From contig WIDE01000037.1 in assembly GCA_015039315.1 (NCBI GenBank), positions 221,854 through 281,035 of the forward strand: a stretch of 59,182 nucleotides of DNA. Direction: 5' to 3'. The position numbers were made by a program, and so were the translations under genes. Every line of letters starts with the position of its first letter. Positions within the stretch are counted from its first letter, which is position 1. Positions 13,582 to 24,863 of the stretch are shown here, in pieces. The notes under the pieces were generated by a model. It was not told where the DNA came from, made no database searches, and saw nothing but the letters and a program-made list of their open reading frames with translations. This DNA comes from Clavulina sp. PMI_390. Lineage: Eukaryota; Basidiomycota; Agaricomycetes; Cantharellales; Hydnaceae.

Positions 13582-15782
13582 TCACCCTTCCCTAACGACC
13601 GACTTGACGGCATCATGGAAGATCGCAAGCCCCTTGGCAAGCTCGTCCTTGGTGATGTTCAGCGGTGGGATGAATCGAATGACCTGGGCAGCAGGAATGC
13701 CGTCAGTATTTTCATTCTGCATCCTCGACGAAAGTGCCAAGAAAACGCACCTGGTAGACACTGGTAGTCAAGATGAACAAGCCATTCTCTTGGCATCGCT
13801 TCGCAATACGGCTAGCCAAGTTGGCGGGAGTGCTTGACGACGTGAACAGGTCCCCTGCAGGCGAGTTGGGGGACGCAAACTCGACACCAACCATGAGGCC
13901 TGCGCCACGGATGTCCAGAATGTGAGGTGCGACTGCAGAGTCCTTGCGGAGCTCTTCTAACGACTCGAAGAGTTGGGCAGACCTAGAGTGATAGGTTTGG
14001 ATATATCAGTGTATCTGAAAAAATAGTATGAGAACACCTAGCACAAGATATGCTTACCTCTCCTGTACGTTATCAAGGGTCTTCTCCTCTTTCATCACGT
14101 CTGCGACTGCAACGGCAGCAGCGCAAGAAACAGCATTGCCAGCATACGTGCCACCCTATAATCCACCATCACCAAGCGAAAAGACAAACGCGGAGTCATC
14201 GTCAGCCAAGAAAAATCCCCTAGCCCGGTAACCTGCCCGGCCCCAAGACAAAAATAGCGGTGACTCACAATCGTCCCGGGCGCCTGAGAATCCATAATCT
14301 CCTTGGTACTAATAATCCCGCTCAACGGGAACCCATTCGCAATACCCTTGGCCACCACCAATACATCGGGCCTTACCCCACTGTACTCAGTATAGAACAT
14401 CTTGCCCGTCCTCCCGAACCCACACTGCACCTCGTCAAACACGAGCAGGATACCATGCTTATCGGCGATCTCGCGCAGACCTCGGAGGTACGATGCGGGC
14501 GCGGGGACGTACCCGCCTTCACCGAGCACGGGCTCAATGATGATTGCGGCGGTGTCGTCGGGTGCGGTTTGTTGTGCGAGGACGAGCTCGAGCTGGGCGA
14601 GTGCGCGTGCGGAGAGCTCTTCGGTTGAGGTGTTGGATGGGAGGCCCATTTGATGCCAGTAAGGGAAGGGAGTGACGAAAACGCCAGGCTAGAGAAACAG
14701 CAGTAGTAAGAATAATAGGTAAACAACAAGCAAAAGAGACATGAGAGGGTGACTGACCATCAGAGGGTGCACACCCTTGGAGTAGACAGTCTTGCTCTTC
14801 GTCAGAGCCATAGCACCATACGTCCTCCCGTGATAGCCACCTAGTACCAACAACACCACCAAATTTGATCAGATTCCCTTGTTGCCAAAGCCTCCTCTTC
14901 TGTTCTAGACCCTGAACGCAGCAAACGCAAGCAGCTTTCACACACACCTTGCATGACAATGACGTTCTGCCTCTTCGTCTTGGCCCTAGCAAGCTTGACA
15001 GCCGCCTCAGTCGCTTCCGATCCCGAGTTCCAGAAGAAGAACGTGTCGAGGGAAGGATGCGGCATCACAGGGAGGAGCTTCTCGATGAGCTCGAGATACT
15101 TGCTGTGGAATGCGACGCTGACCTAGAAATCAAATTAGTGTGCAAAAGATTTGATGGATTGACGCATTCGTTCATTTCGTTGATTCGTTCGTTCGCGGCG
15201 CCGAAAGAGGCGGCGTCCGGGGTACCGGGGGTTAAACGTTGAGGATAATTTATGCGTACGATGATAAGCAAGATGTAGAGGAGCAAGAGAACTGAGGTGG
15301 ACAACTCGCCTGAGCGTGCACGATGTTGAAGCACTGATCGGCCGCAGCCTGGCTGACCTTGGGATGGGAATGGCCTATCCCATCACAGGCATATCACAAA
15401 GCACATCAATAATCATTAGTTCAAATCCGAACAGCCAGCGCGAGTCATTAGCAAGAAAAAAAATTCCAGAGGACACGAACATCAGCCTTCATGGTCGGGG
15501 TCCCATGACGCACAGGCAATGACACTCACCAAGAGCAGTAACGCCAATACCACTCGTGAAATCCAAGTATTCCCCCCTCTGATCATCAAGGGTGACGTAG
15601 GTGCCCTTCCCACTGGTGATGACAGCCTGGGAGAGGCGCCCCGAAAGCCCATGGGCAACGTGACGCTGGCCAAACGCACTGAGTTCGGCACCAGTGAGCG
15701 ACGGCGCGCGCACAGCGGCTGTCGTGCTCAGAGAGCGCGAGGCTAGGGGACGCAGAGAGTTGGTGAGTGCTCGGGAGAGCAT
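13582..15782 (-). CDS. Mitochondrial class III aminotransferase (GABA type)
   Basis: Pyridoxal-phosphate enzyme, likely 4-aminobutyrate or a related omega-amino acid:oxoacid transaminase. Eight exons: 15530-15782, 15310-15374, 14948-15122, 14758-14840, 14269-14688, 14058-14155, 13751-13982, 13582-13683; 475 residues. The N-terminus (MLSRALTNSLRPLASRSLST) is Arg/Ser-rich without acids, as in mitochondrial presequences. Family motifs follow in order: FFWNSGSEATEAAVKLAR, GGYHGRTYGAMALT, FDEVQCGFGRTG and VVAKGIANGFPLS, where the Lys is the PLP Schiff-base residue. C-terminal VIRFIPPLNIT is also typical. Intron 15123-15309 has a GC donor (CAG|GCGAG), needed to join HAQ to VSVAFHSKY. The sequence differs from yeast Uga1-like enzymes in its N-terminal half, so substrate is not settled; acetylornithine or alanine-glyoxylate-type activity is possible. 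Confidence 0.88.
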
Positions 15783-16116
15783 GATGTTTATTTTTGGCTT
15801 AGTGGTGGTAGTAAGGAGGAGGAAGAACGAGAGAGCGAGAGATAGAGAAGGACCGCCGAACTCGGATCGAGGGAGTTCTTCTTTTCTATATCATTTTATA
15901 TGTTCTATATCTGCCGATCACGTGTGTGACTCACTCCTTTGCATCAGAAGGCCTCCACTTTCTCGCCACTCAGCGAGGGAAGGAATGCCACCTCCTCCCT
16001 TATTCAACGGCACGAGGTTTAGTTGGCGGAGGTGGTGGTGGTGGATTATAGGGTACAGAATGCGCCCGAGGGAATTGCAGTATATATAAATGTACAAAAC
16101 ACGAGCTAGCTATCGC
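15783..16116. other. Promoter of the aminotransferase gene
   Basis: The gap carries the aminotransferase upstream region, with a CACGTG E-box-like hexamer near 15920, and the 3' end of Atg27. No gene was found. Confidence 0.4.
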
Positions 16117-17347
16117 TCAAACGGACACATAGCCTCCTCTCGATGTCCGCTGGCTAGACCGCACGCTTGTGAACAGGTGTGATACAACATCTTGTATCAG
16201 GTGAGGCACGTCTCTCCAGAAGTCGCGATGTGGCAAAAGGTCCCACCCAGAGGCTCCACTACCGTAACTAGTTAGCATGAGTGCTCGTTCCAAAAAGGGG
16301 AAATAAGGGAGGAAACTTACTAGTTGTTGTACTGAGACGAGAGAAACGAGAGAAACGACGCCAAATATGATGAGCATGCTTTCCTCCTAATAAGTTGTGG
16401 GTCAGACTCACATTGTACCATGCTCCAATTCCAAAGTATGCCACAAACGCTAGTAGCAGCCTGAGGACGGGGAGGTCAGCACCATAGCATCATAAGTCCT
16501 TGCAACTCAGGGTATGAATACGCACATGCTGAAGAACCACGAAACCCCACTACCCTTCTTGCTTCCACCACTCGACGGTGGACCAGCTGGGTCATTAGCA
16601 GTGTGGCAGGCAGTCTTGGTCTTCCACGACACGATTGCACCCGCGTCGTCGTGCGATTCAAGGATCGGGTTTTGGTCCTCCTGTGAGCACTCGAGGTTAA
16701 CGGTCAGGGACTGCGAGCGACCACCGTCCGGCGGGTAGACGCCTCCATGCAAGTGAATGGATATTTTGCCAGCAGAGACTAAAGAGGGAAGGGAGGTGAT
16801 CAGTGCCAAGGGTGGTGGTCGTGTGAGCCGGTTGTGCCGTACGTTGCTCGACGGTAGGACTGAGTCCAGACTTGGTGGCCATGGGAATCACGGTGACGAC
16901 ACGGTCGTTCTCGCCCCCTCGGAGGTTCCACGTTCTCCAGCATGCGTACGTGTCGGCCGGGCACTGTTGTCGTCGTTGTGGGTCGTCACAAGTGGATGCG
17001 ATGCAATGCGCAGGCGGCAGCAGTAGCAGCAGCAATCCGAGCAGCTTAGCAAAAACGCCAGAACCATCGAGAAGAAATTGCGATAATACCTTGTCGCCAT
17101 CTGCACCCTCAGTCGACTCGGTCACAGGCGTGCACAAGTTTAGCGTCAGCCTGTCCCTCATGATGGTTGGCGGAGTCTCCCGCTCGCGCTCAATGTCCCG
17201 CTGTCCACCCAAGCTCGAGAAGTCATAGTTGTGGCCGCCTAGGGATGCCGCACAGTTCCAGTCATCGCTGGCACTTATACCACGGAGTAGCGTAAAGAAC
17301 GATAGTAGAGCAAAGACGGAGGAACGCCGAACGAGGAGACGGAGCAT
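16117..17347 (-). CDS. ATG27: Autophagy-related protein Atg27
   Basis: Type I membrane protein of the Golgi/endosome/vacuole system that supports Atg9 traffic. Six exons: 17090-17347, 16843-16963, 16526-16778, 16412-16460, 16321-16331, 16117-16258; 277 residues. A signal peptide (VFALLSFFTLLRGISA) precedes a Cys-containing lumenal domain of the mannose-6-phosphate receptor-like type (DDWNCAASLGGHNYDFSSL, then CPADTYACWRTWNLRGG), a membrane helix (LLLAFVAYFGIGAWYN) and a short cytosolic tail ending GGYVSV. The tail motif YGASGWDLLPHRDFWRDVP is a hallmark of fungal Atg27. An 11-nt exon (16321-16331) encodes Y-N-N and part of the next Tyr, joining the helix to the tail. The final tyrosine-containing GYVSV resembles the C-terminal sorting signal known in yeast Atg27. 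Confidence 0.88.
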
Positions 17348-17464
17348 GACGTTGAAGGTCTGTCGTTGAATAGAAAGGCTGAATAAATAGACTCAAACAC
17401 CGAAAGGCCCCTCGAACCGAACGACGCGTTTCCTAATCCTAACCATAGACCATAAACACGCATA

Positions 17465-19788
17465 ATGGCGGACCAGATCAAGAGGTACATATACCACGAA
17501 AAGGTGTGTGTGTCCATTAAATATAGTGCGAACCTTAGACTAACAGAGAGAGACGCCACCTCCAATCGACAGCAAGAAAAGGGATCGATGCTGTGTGCTC
17601 AGCACGCCCTGAACGCCGTTCTCCAGGGACCATACGTATGCATCCTCTATTCTCTCTCTACAATCCAATATCCATCTCTCAGCCCTCGCATTCCAGTACA
17701 CCGCAACAGATCTCGCGTCGATTGCGCGCGAACTCGATGAGCTCGAGTCAGCGTACCGCACCGAGGACCGCAATGCACCATCACACACACAAAGTGTCAA
17801 CATGGATGACTCGGGCTTCTTCTCAGGGCAGGTAGTCGATCGTGCCCTAAGAGTCTGGGGCTTAACGTGCGTCCCCTTGTCTTTGGGTTGACTTTCCGCA
17901 CACTGACGTCTGTTGGTGGCTTGCTCGCGCTCCGCAAATCGTACTTGCATCGTTCCACAACATCAAACATCTATTATACGGTGATGGTGAAACGAATATA
18001 GTATCGCCCCATGGAGGTCTGAAGCCCTTGCCCAATTCCATAATGATCCTGAGTATGTGGCTTGTTTCATCTCCGACGCCACCCACCCAACCTCAACTAA
18101 CGACGCGCTTTCAGCACACAACAAGCATTCGTCCTCAACCTCGAGCAGCACTGGTTTTCCATTCGCCGCTTCGGTCATCCTGGCGGTAATGGCCATTGGT
18201 TCAACCTCAATTCATTTTACGATGCTCCTGAACGTGTCGGCAAGATGTATCTGGGGATGGTCCTCCAGCAAGCTGAGATGGAAGGTGCATCTCATCCCTC
18301 CTCTCCCTCTTCCTCTTCTCCTTCCTGTGGCTCTTCGTTCGATCGATCCTGACCAATCATTACTCTCCGACACGTTTGTTCTCGATGCTTCCACGCACTT
18401 CCTCGATCTGTCATCTACATAGGCTACTCCGTATTCGCTGTCCGCCCCGCTGAGGCGGAAGGCACAGAACGAAATCCTGAGGCCGTCCCTTACTGCGAAG
18501 CCGACGAAATAGCAGCCACCATTCCTGAAAGCGCTGTCGCCAACACCTCGGGGCCATCATCATCGTCAAACCGTCCAGGTGGCTCCCAGAACCCCGCGCA
18601 TGGCCTTGGCACCGATGATGCTGATGCAGCAGCTATTGCGGCCGCAAGCTTCGAAGATGAGGATGAAGAGCTCCAACGTGCGCTCGAGGCGTCTCTTCAA
18701 CATTCATCAGGAGGGACAGGGGCAGCACCAGCAACGACGTCTTCATACTCTCAGCCACAACCACCATCACGATCCCAAACACAGTCTCGCGGTCTTGGTG
18801 GTGGTGGCTTCGCTTCTACGCTAGACCCATTCGCGACGGGATCATCCACACCTCTCGACTTTTCAATGGGTGGTGCAAGTGCGAGTGAGCATCATGATAG
18901 CGTTGCAGCCTCGACGGCACGCTCGCAGGCTTTGTTGGAGAGGACGTTACAAGAGCAGCGCATGGCTGAAGAGGAGGGCGGCTTTCGCTTTGGGAGCGGT
19001 GCTGGCAGGAGAGGAGGGACGACGGGTGATGAGGATGAAGAGGAGGAAATGCGCAGGGCCATCGAGGAGAGTTTGGCGATGCATGGTGGTGAGGGGCAGG
19101 CACAGGCGCCGGCACGGGGTGGGCGAGACGAGGATGAAGATGACGATGACTATGTGCGTTGGCTTCTTTCTCCTTCATGCTGAGGTTGCATTGAACTGAA
19201 ACTTGGCACGTTCGCAATTCGGCTCCCCTGCTCGGATTGTGTACACAGATCCCTGAAGACGACGGAGACTTTGACCCCGATGAGTCGTACATCCCCCAAA
19301 GAACACGGCGCCAAGCTCAAGCCCAAAGTCGTGGTGCAGCCCCACCTGTGCCCGTGTCCACACGCCCATCCAACGCAGGAGCCTCCGCTTCAATACCACA
19401 ACCACAGGCACCAGGTTCAGGGGCAAACCGCGTCTTTGACGACGAAGACGCCGAACTGCAGGCTGCACTCAAAGCAAGCCTCGAAGGCCTCCCAGAAGGG
19501 TTCGTCATTCCACCCACACCACCTCGACAGCCGCTCGTGCATACCTCGCGAGGAGGATCAGCTTCGGGGTCGGGAGCCGGTGGGTTCGGGACACCAAGGA
19601 CACCTGCTATGGGTGGTCCGATGAGGGAGGCTCCTCCGTTGGAGAGACGTGGTGCAGGAGCAATGAACAGGGCAGATGATGACGACGATGATGAAGAGGA
19701 AGAGGAGGAGGAAGTGAAGAGCCCTGATGTGGAGAACCTTGATGTGGATGAGATGCGTAAGAGGCGACTGGCACGATTCGGAGCTTGA
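17465..19788 (+). CDS. Ataxin-3-like Josephin deubiquitinase
   Basis: Cysteine protease that trims ubiquitin chains. Exons: 17465-17503, 17573-17635, 17697-17866, 18002-18052, 18115-18284, 18423-19153, 19249-19788; 587 residues. The Josephin domain fills the first 165 residues: Gln and Cys in QEKGSMLCAQHALNAVLQG (Cys about residue 21), His in LNLEQHWFSIRRFG (about 120) and Asn in HWFNLNSF (about 138), so the catalytic set is complete. Three ubiquitin-interacting motifs follow: EDEELQRALEASLQHS, DEEEEMRRAIEESLAMHG and DEDAELQAALKASLEGL. The C-terminus is acidic and ends KRRLARFGA. Exon 4 (51 nt) was placed by the conserved WRSEALAQFHNDP segment; its acceptor is inferred. Ataxin-3 is well known in animals and plants; it is patchy in fungi. 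Confidence 0.9.
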
Positions 19789-19974
19789 GTCTTGCAATAC
19801 GGACTGCACGCTGCCCCAGTCTTGTGTTGCATATCTTCCGAGATAATTGGACTCGCTAGGATGTAGATAGTGATTATACCCGTCGTTATTCTGCCACACA
19901 ATGGATCCATGTTTCGAGGCTAATGAGGCTGTCCACGTCCAGCTATCATACAAAGCTCCCCACAAGTGCTTTCT

Positions 19975-21284
19975 TCAATCTCGTAACTTGAGATGCACAA
20001 CGCGATCCAGCCCAGCCGCGTCCTTCCTAACTTCCGCATTCTCAATCCGCGATTGACCGTCGCTTGTATTGATATCGAGCGCTTTGCGGAAGATATCTAG
20101 GACCGCGGGGCCTTGGGTGTATCCAACCTCGAGTACGATGCGCGCACCAGGGCGGAGTAAGATTCTACCCTCGTCGCGACCCTCCAATTGAGAAACAGAA
20201 ATTTGATCGGGACGAGAGGAGGGCGTGGGAGTGGAAAGGGGTGGGGAGATGAGGTTGGCGATGCGCTGGTAGAAAGCCAGTCCATCCCTGCTCTCTATAT
20301 GGGTCGTATCAATACTCTGAGCGTTTCTTGATTCCACTTTAGAGGGACAGGAGCTATACGATTCCCATAAGGAACTAGAGGGAGCTTCTCCGAGGAGGGC
20401 ACGCGGGTCCTCATAGTCTCTCACTTCGCGAGGGAGTTCGTCATATTCTTCGGGTGTGATGTATGGGGGATTGCTGGTGAGTATGTCAAAACCTGGGCTG
20501 ACATTATTGGAGGCTGAGGGAGCTTTGATATCAGATAGGAATTTGGATGAAAACAGGTCTGATTGGATGGCTTGGAAGGTGTTCTGTTGGCGGTGGGGTG
20601 TAGGGTTGGCGAACTCTGACCCAGGCGCAATCGAACAACGGCCACGGTTTGCATTAGCCAGTTTGACGGCATTGGGAGAGATGTCCACCCCAAGTGCGTG
20701 AAGACTCCCGGCCGGAAGCTCTGAGCAGAGAAGCAGTGGAATGCATCCGGTTCCGGTGCAAATATCGAGCAATCTGAGCGGGCGCATATCTGTACGTTTG
20801 GACTCCGAAGCGAGATCTCCTCGGAGGATTTCTGAGAGCCAAAGCGACCATTCTTCGGTCTCAGGGCGGGGTATGAGCGTTGGTGGTTCAACAAGCAAGT
20901 CCAGCAAACCAAAAGGTTGTGTGCCTATCCAAGGGAGCCCATGAATAAACCTTTTCTTAGCTAGGAGGAACGTGACTTGGAAGAAGTTTTTACGAGCTCA
21001 CCTAAAATATACTGAAGCGGCTCTCCAGTCGCTCGACGGCGGAGCATTACCTCGAGATTGAGTGGTGCCACTCCAGCAGACGGATTGATTTGTGGCACTG
21101 GCTGAGACAGGCTTTCAGTCATCCAGCGAAGCTCATTGATAGTGGCATTACGCCCGATGGACCTAGATATCCTGGCTAAACTCCTCTTAGCCGCATAGGA
21201 GAGTGAAGGAACGGCAAGAGAGAAAGTCATGCCACTGAGAAAAGCTGCAGTCACCCGGACTTTCCGATGAATGGAGAGTGACAA
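19975..21284 (-). CDS. MTQ1: Release-factor glutamine methyltransferase (HemK/Mtq1)
   Basis: S-adenosylmethionine-dependent enzyme that methylates the Gln of the GGQ motif in peptide release factors, in fungi chiefly in mitochondria. Two exons, 21002-21284 and 19975-20924, give 410 residues. Visible motifs: GEPLQYILGTQPFG in the N-terminal helical domain, LIPRPETEEW, the SAM-binding LLDICTGTGCIPLLL, and the catalytic SNPPYITPEEYD. The N-terminal stretch is basic and could be a mitochondrial presequence; an in-frame Met at 21230 is an alternative start giving 392 residues. The chain is longer than bacterial PrmC because of a Ser-rich insert (about residues 270-340) between NPPY and the last strands, seen in other fungal homologues. 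Confidence 0.87.
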
Positions 21285-21374
21285 TTCAATTTCACATGGA
21301 CACTACAAGAGATGTGGTGGTACATTGGTTTGATTTTTATAACGACAATGCCTCACGATGGGACAAACACGACC

Positions 21375-22438
21375 TTAGAGCCCGCCAGCAGGGACGATCT
21401 AAAGAGCAATACATCAGTTTGGCTTGCAACTTGAACCAATGACGTCAATCAGAGCGTACCTCAACCCAGTATCTAGGATGGAAGGAGGTTTCAAGTTTGT
21501 GTGGATTATTAGACAGCTATTATAAGCTTATATGCGGCCAAACTCACCCATCGGGGTCCCTAAAATATAGAGCGATGTGATGGTTTATCAGAGATATTGA
21601 ATGAACGAATGCAACGGTTTTACGTGTCGACTTACAGAATGAAAGCAATATTCCTCATCTTCCCGTCGGTAAGACGCTTCTTGTAGTTCACTTCCATCTT
21701 GTCAAAATGATCGCATGCGGCCTGCACATCAGGTACGCAGATGGCAATGTGCCCGAAACCACGACCAGGCTCAGTGTTACCAGACGAATAACCTGCGAAG
21801 GTGGAATCGGACTCAGTGCCATGGTTGTGAGTGAGCTCAAGCACGCCTAGGAAATGGAAAAGATCAAGAGCGAGTCAGTATGCGACACGATTGGGAGTGA
21901 CCGAGATGAAGGCGAAACAGGGATGAAAGGGATTCAGGTACCTTGACGGGCGAACTTGGTCTTAGATAGCTCTTCCGTGCTGAGGCTCTTCTCGTCCTCC
22001 GTCACGAAAGCGAGGAAATATAGACTAAAGTCACCATAGTCTGATTCGTCCAGCAGAGTCATCCCAAGCACCTGTAGTGAAGACGGGAGCCGATGGAGGG
22101 GCGAAGGTGAAGGACAAAGCGTTATTGAGTTGGGGTGGGTTCCATGCGATTGGTGAAAAGCTCTATCTTCGTTAGTGTTACGGTGCCCACCTCTTGATAC
22201 CACTTCAGCGATGCCTTCGCATCCTTCACACGAATCATCTAGCATATCAACAAGCCATGCGAAGGAGCAATCGTTAATTGCTTCCTCGTGGTAATAAGGC
22301 AAATTTCGCCTTACTGTGTGATTAAACTGTTCCGATCGACCATGAGCGACGACCAGGCCTGTCAGCTCTCAGAATCAGTCTGCCTTAACTTCTTAGACAG
22401 ACCTTGAAGCCCGACGTGATTGAAGCAGCAGCAGACAT
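21375..22438 (-). CDS. GLO1: Lactoylglutathione lyase (glyoxalase I)
   Basis: Metalloenzyme that converts the methylglyoxal-glutathione adduct to lactoylglutathione. Eight exons: 22403-22438, 22315-22326, 22191-22238, 21942-22071, 21636-21846, 21548-21559, 21460-21472, 21375-21398; 161 residues. Motifs FKFNHTMIRVKDAKASLKWY, VLELTHNHG, GRGFGHIAICVPDV and DPDGYWVEIV contain the expected metal ligands. Four exons are only 12, 12, 13 and 24 nt; the 12-nt one encodes F-N-H-T, and the last two join D-P-D-G to Y-W-V-E. The single-domain length fits plants and bacteria and one-domain fungal forms, not the two-domain yeast enzyme. No targeting sequence is visible, so cytosolic. Confidence 0.88.
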
Positions 22439-22672
22439 GGTGTAGGATTGGATGGAACAGTGGTACTTGACAAGATGATGGTACGATGACGAGAGCAAGA
22501 AGAAGCAAAGCAGTTAATACTAACTCGAGACAAACAAACAAAGAGGTGGATAGATGGTGATAACACATTATACGACGGATATCAAAGAATCAAGAATGTA
22601 GATCAGTATTAGATGATGCAGGAGAGTCCTAACTATAAAGAAGGAGGTTAACGAGGCTGATGGACGAGTCAG

Positions 22673-24663
22673 CTACTTTTTCCGTGGCTTGGGCTTGGGG
22701 CGATTTTTCTCGGCGTGAGCTTCAGCAAGCTTCCAGATCTTTAACGCGCCTGTGCTGATACTATCAGCAAAAGAAGAAGGATTAGATTCGGTAGCGAAGA
22801 AGAAAAAAGAAATGGGAAAAACAACGTACTTTTGGTTCTCGATTGAGCTGGCGGGTACCCAGCACACTCTGGGTCCTGAGGATTGCTGCTTGGCGACGGT
22901 CTTCTTTTTCTTCTTAGGTTTCTCTTCTTCGCTATCCTCTGCTCCCTCGCCCTCTTCGGCCCCTGCGAAAAGCTGCGCGACTTCCGATTCGGTGCGTTGG
23001 ACAATGGTGGGTTGAGAAGGGCTCGTTATCCGCAGCGCACGGACATGATACGTCATCCGGATATGCGAAAAGATGTGGAGAATCGAGCCAGGCTGAGAAG
23101 GAGAGAGCATGCATCCCGAGCCAGTGGATGAGTCGTTCAAGTTTAGGTATGTGTCGGTGAGGTTATCGATCGCGGCATCGAGAGTTTCCTTGTCAGATGA
23201 TTCGATTGAGGCGGTCGGGAATTCATAAAGACCCGCCAACAGGCCTTGAGACAATGCGTTAGCAATCACATCGATCGAAGGCGGTTAAGACGTGGTGATA
23301 CCTTTCTCTGGCCGTCTAACTAGCAAGACCATCCGTTCGTCGTTCCCTTCCCATGTGATCACATTGACAGCAGAATCCTCTTCTCGCGCCTTCTTCTTTT
23401 CCACCTTCATTGGAAATCGAGTCACAGCGGTCGATGCGTCGGGGAAAGGATCGCACAATCCGCAAATATCCTCAATATCAGGAACACTCGATGATGCAGA
23501 CCCCTGCGTGTACAAAGGTCAGTTCACTAAACCCCGCATTCATAAGAAAATCAACGAACCCTCGACAATTGGTACGCGGAGCAACTATTGCGAAGCGGGC
23601 AGCTTCCACAAGCTGGGTTCGTTGGCTTGCAGACAGTGCTTCCAAGCTCGATCAATGCTTGATTGAGCGAACCAGCAACTGGTACACCTTGCACGAGTTC
23701 TTCAGCAGCATTCCATACAACTTCTAGGCCCTGCTTCGCTTTGTTGCCCTTGAGTGGAGCATGAAGTGCAAGCAGTCGTGAGAAGAGTCTTTGGACGTTG
23801 CCGTCCACAGCGGCAGTGTGCTCGTTGAACACAATCGAGGCAACTGCACCAGCAGTGTATCTGCCAACTCCGGGCAGGCCCTTTTGCATTTCAGCAGAAG
23901 TAGAGGGGAATTGAGAGTTCATTTCGTTGACAACCTGCTTGGCCGCAGCGAGCAAACGAGCGGCTCGAGAATAGTAGCCCAGTCCTTTCCAACGCTGGTT
24001 GACAGCCTCAATATCTGCCTCGGCAAGTGATTGGATGGTTGGAAAAGCTTCCATCCATTTTTTGTAGTACGGAATGACTGTTGCCCTATGAGATGACGGA
24101 TGGTGTGGTTGGGCGGCGTCAGTTACGACCCCCGCTCATGATATATCTGGTAACCAAATAACTCACACCTGGGTCTGTTGTAGCATTATTTCGCTTACAA
24201 GGACCTCATACGCCCGCTGAGTCTGGTCTTCGGGCGACAGTGAGGGGTCGTAGTCCCCGCGCCATGGCATGCCTCGCGAGTGCTTGACGCGCTCAAACCA
24301 GTCAAGAAGGCCTTGTCGGCACTCTAAAACAGGCTCAACGGAATGTCTGGACGAAGAATGGGCCTTCTCTATCGTAGCCTTGGTGGCAGACTTCTTCGAG
24401 TTGGCCATAAGCACGTCGTTTATCGAACGGACCCCCGTTGTTCCGCTTGGAGCTTTGCGTTTCAAGGTAGGCTTGGGACTGGGACTCTCGGACGGTAAAT
24501 GAAATGAAGGTGAAGATGAGGGGTCTGAAGCGATAGGCTCAAAGTCGTCTCCGGCCGCCGAGGACCCATTCTTGGTTGGAGTGTGGCTGGCCATCTCCTC
24601 ATCCTCGGACTCTATGTAGATCGGAGCGGCGCCCGAAGCACGCCGACGCCCCAGGGAAGACAT
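22673..24663 (-). CDS. MYH1: Adenine DNA glycosylase MutY/MYH
   Basis: Base-excision repair enzyme that removes adenine opposite 8-oxoguanine. Exons: 24167-24663, 23560-24085, 23302-23503, 22830-23244, 22673-22760; 575 residues. Catalytic Glu sits in EIMLQQTQV; the helix-hairpin-helix LPGVGRYTAGAVAS is followed by the catalytic Asp in VDGNVQRLFSRL. A 4Fe-4S cluster loop is complete: Cys in VCKPTNPAC, GSC and NSC with spacing C-x6-C-x2-C-x5-C. A C-terminal MutT-like domain that reads 8-oxoG starts near VLLVRRPEKGLLAGLYEFP, and a Lys-rich tail ends RPKPKPRKK. I chose the Met at 24663 because an in-frame Met at 24861 would leave only 2 nt to the divergent SmD3 start codon. The 69-nt intron 22761-22829 keeps frame if retained. 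Confidence 0.9.
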
Positions 24664-24863
24664 GAAGAATCCTCTGAGTGGAATGAGACGTGAAATGCTC
24701 GAGGAAACGCGTGCAGAGGGCGAAGATTTGGTCGTTGGTTGGAGGTGCCTTGTGCCTCGGTTTCGCTCACGTGACCGTGACTCGAACTGCGTTCGCGCTT
24801 CCTGACCTCGTTCACCTCCAACTTTCGATAAGTTGAGATCATCTACCTGAACGCGCGACAAAC
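24664..24863. promoter_or_regulatory. Divergent promoter, MutY / SmD3
   Basis: About 200 nt separate the chosen start codons of two genes on opposite strands. The MutY reading frame stays open across this region, but that is probably chance. Confidence 0.45.

Noticed and set aside
19317..19910. Minus-strand frame opposite the ataxin-3 C-terminus
   Set aside because: Its poly-Ser stretch mirrors the acidic repeat on the plus strand.
22315..22360. Longer glyoxalase exon 2 beginning at an earlier acceptor
   Set aside because: It breaks the frame from the start codon; only the 12-nt version joins the N-terminal exon in frame to FNHTMIRV.
24664..24861. N-terminal extension of MutY to a Met at 24861
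   Set aside because: It would start 2 nt from the SmD3 start codon on the other strand and adds unconserved sequence.
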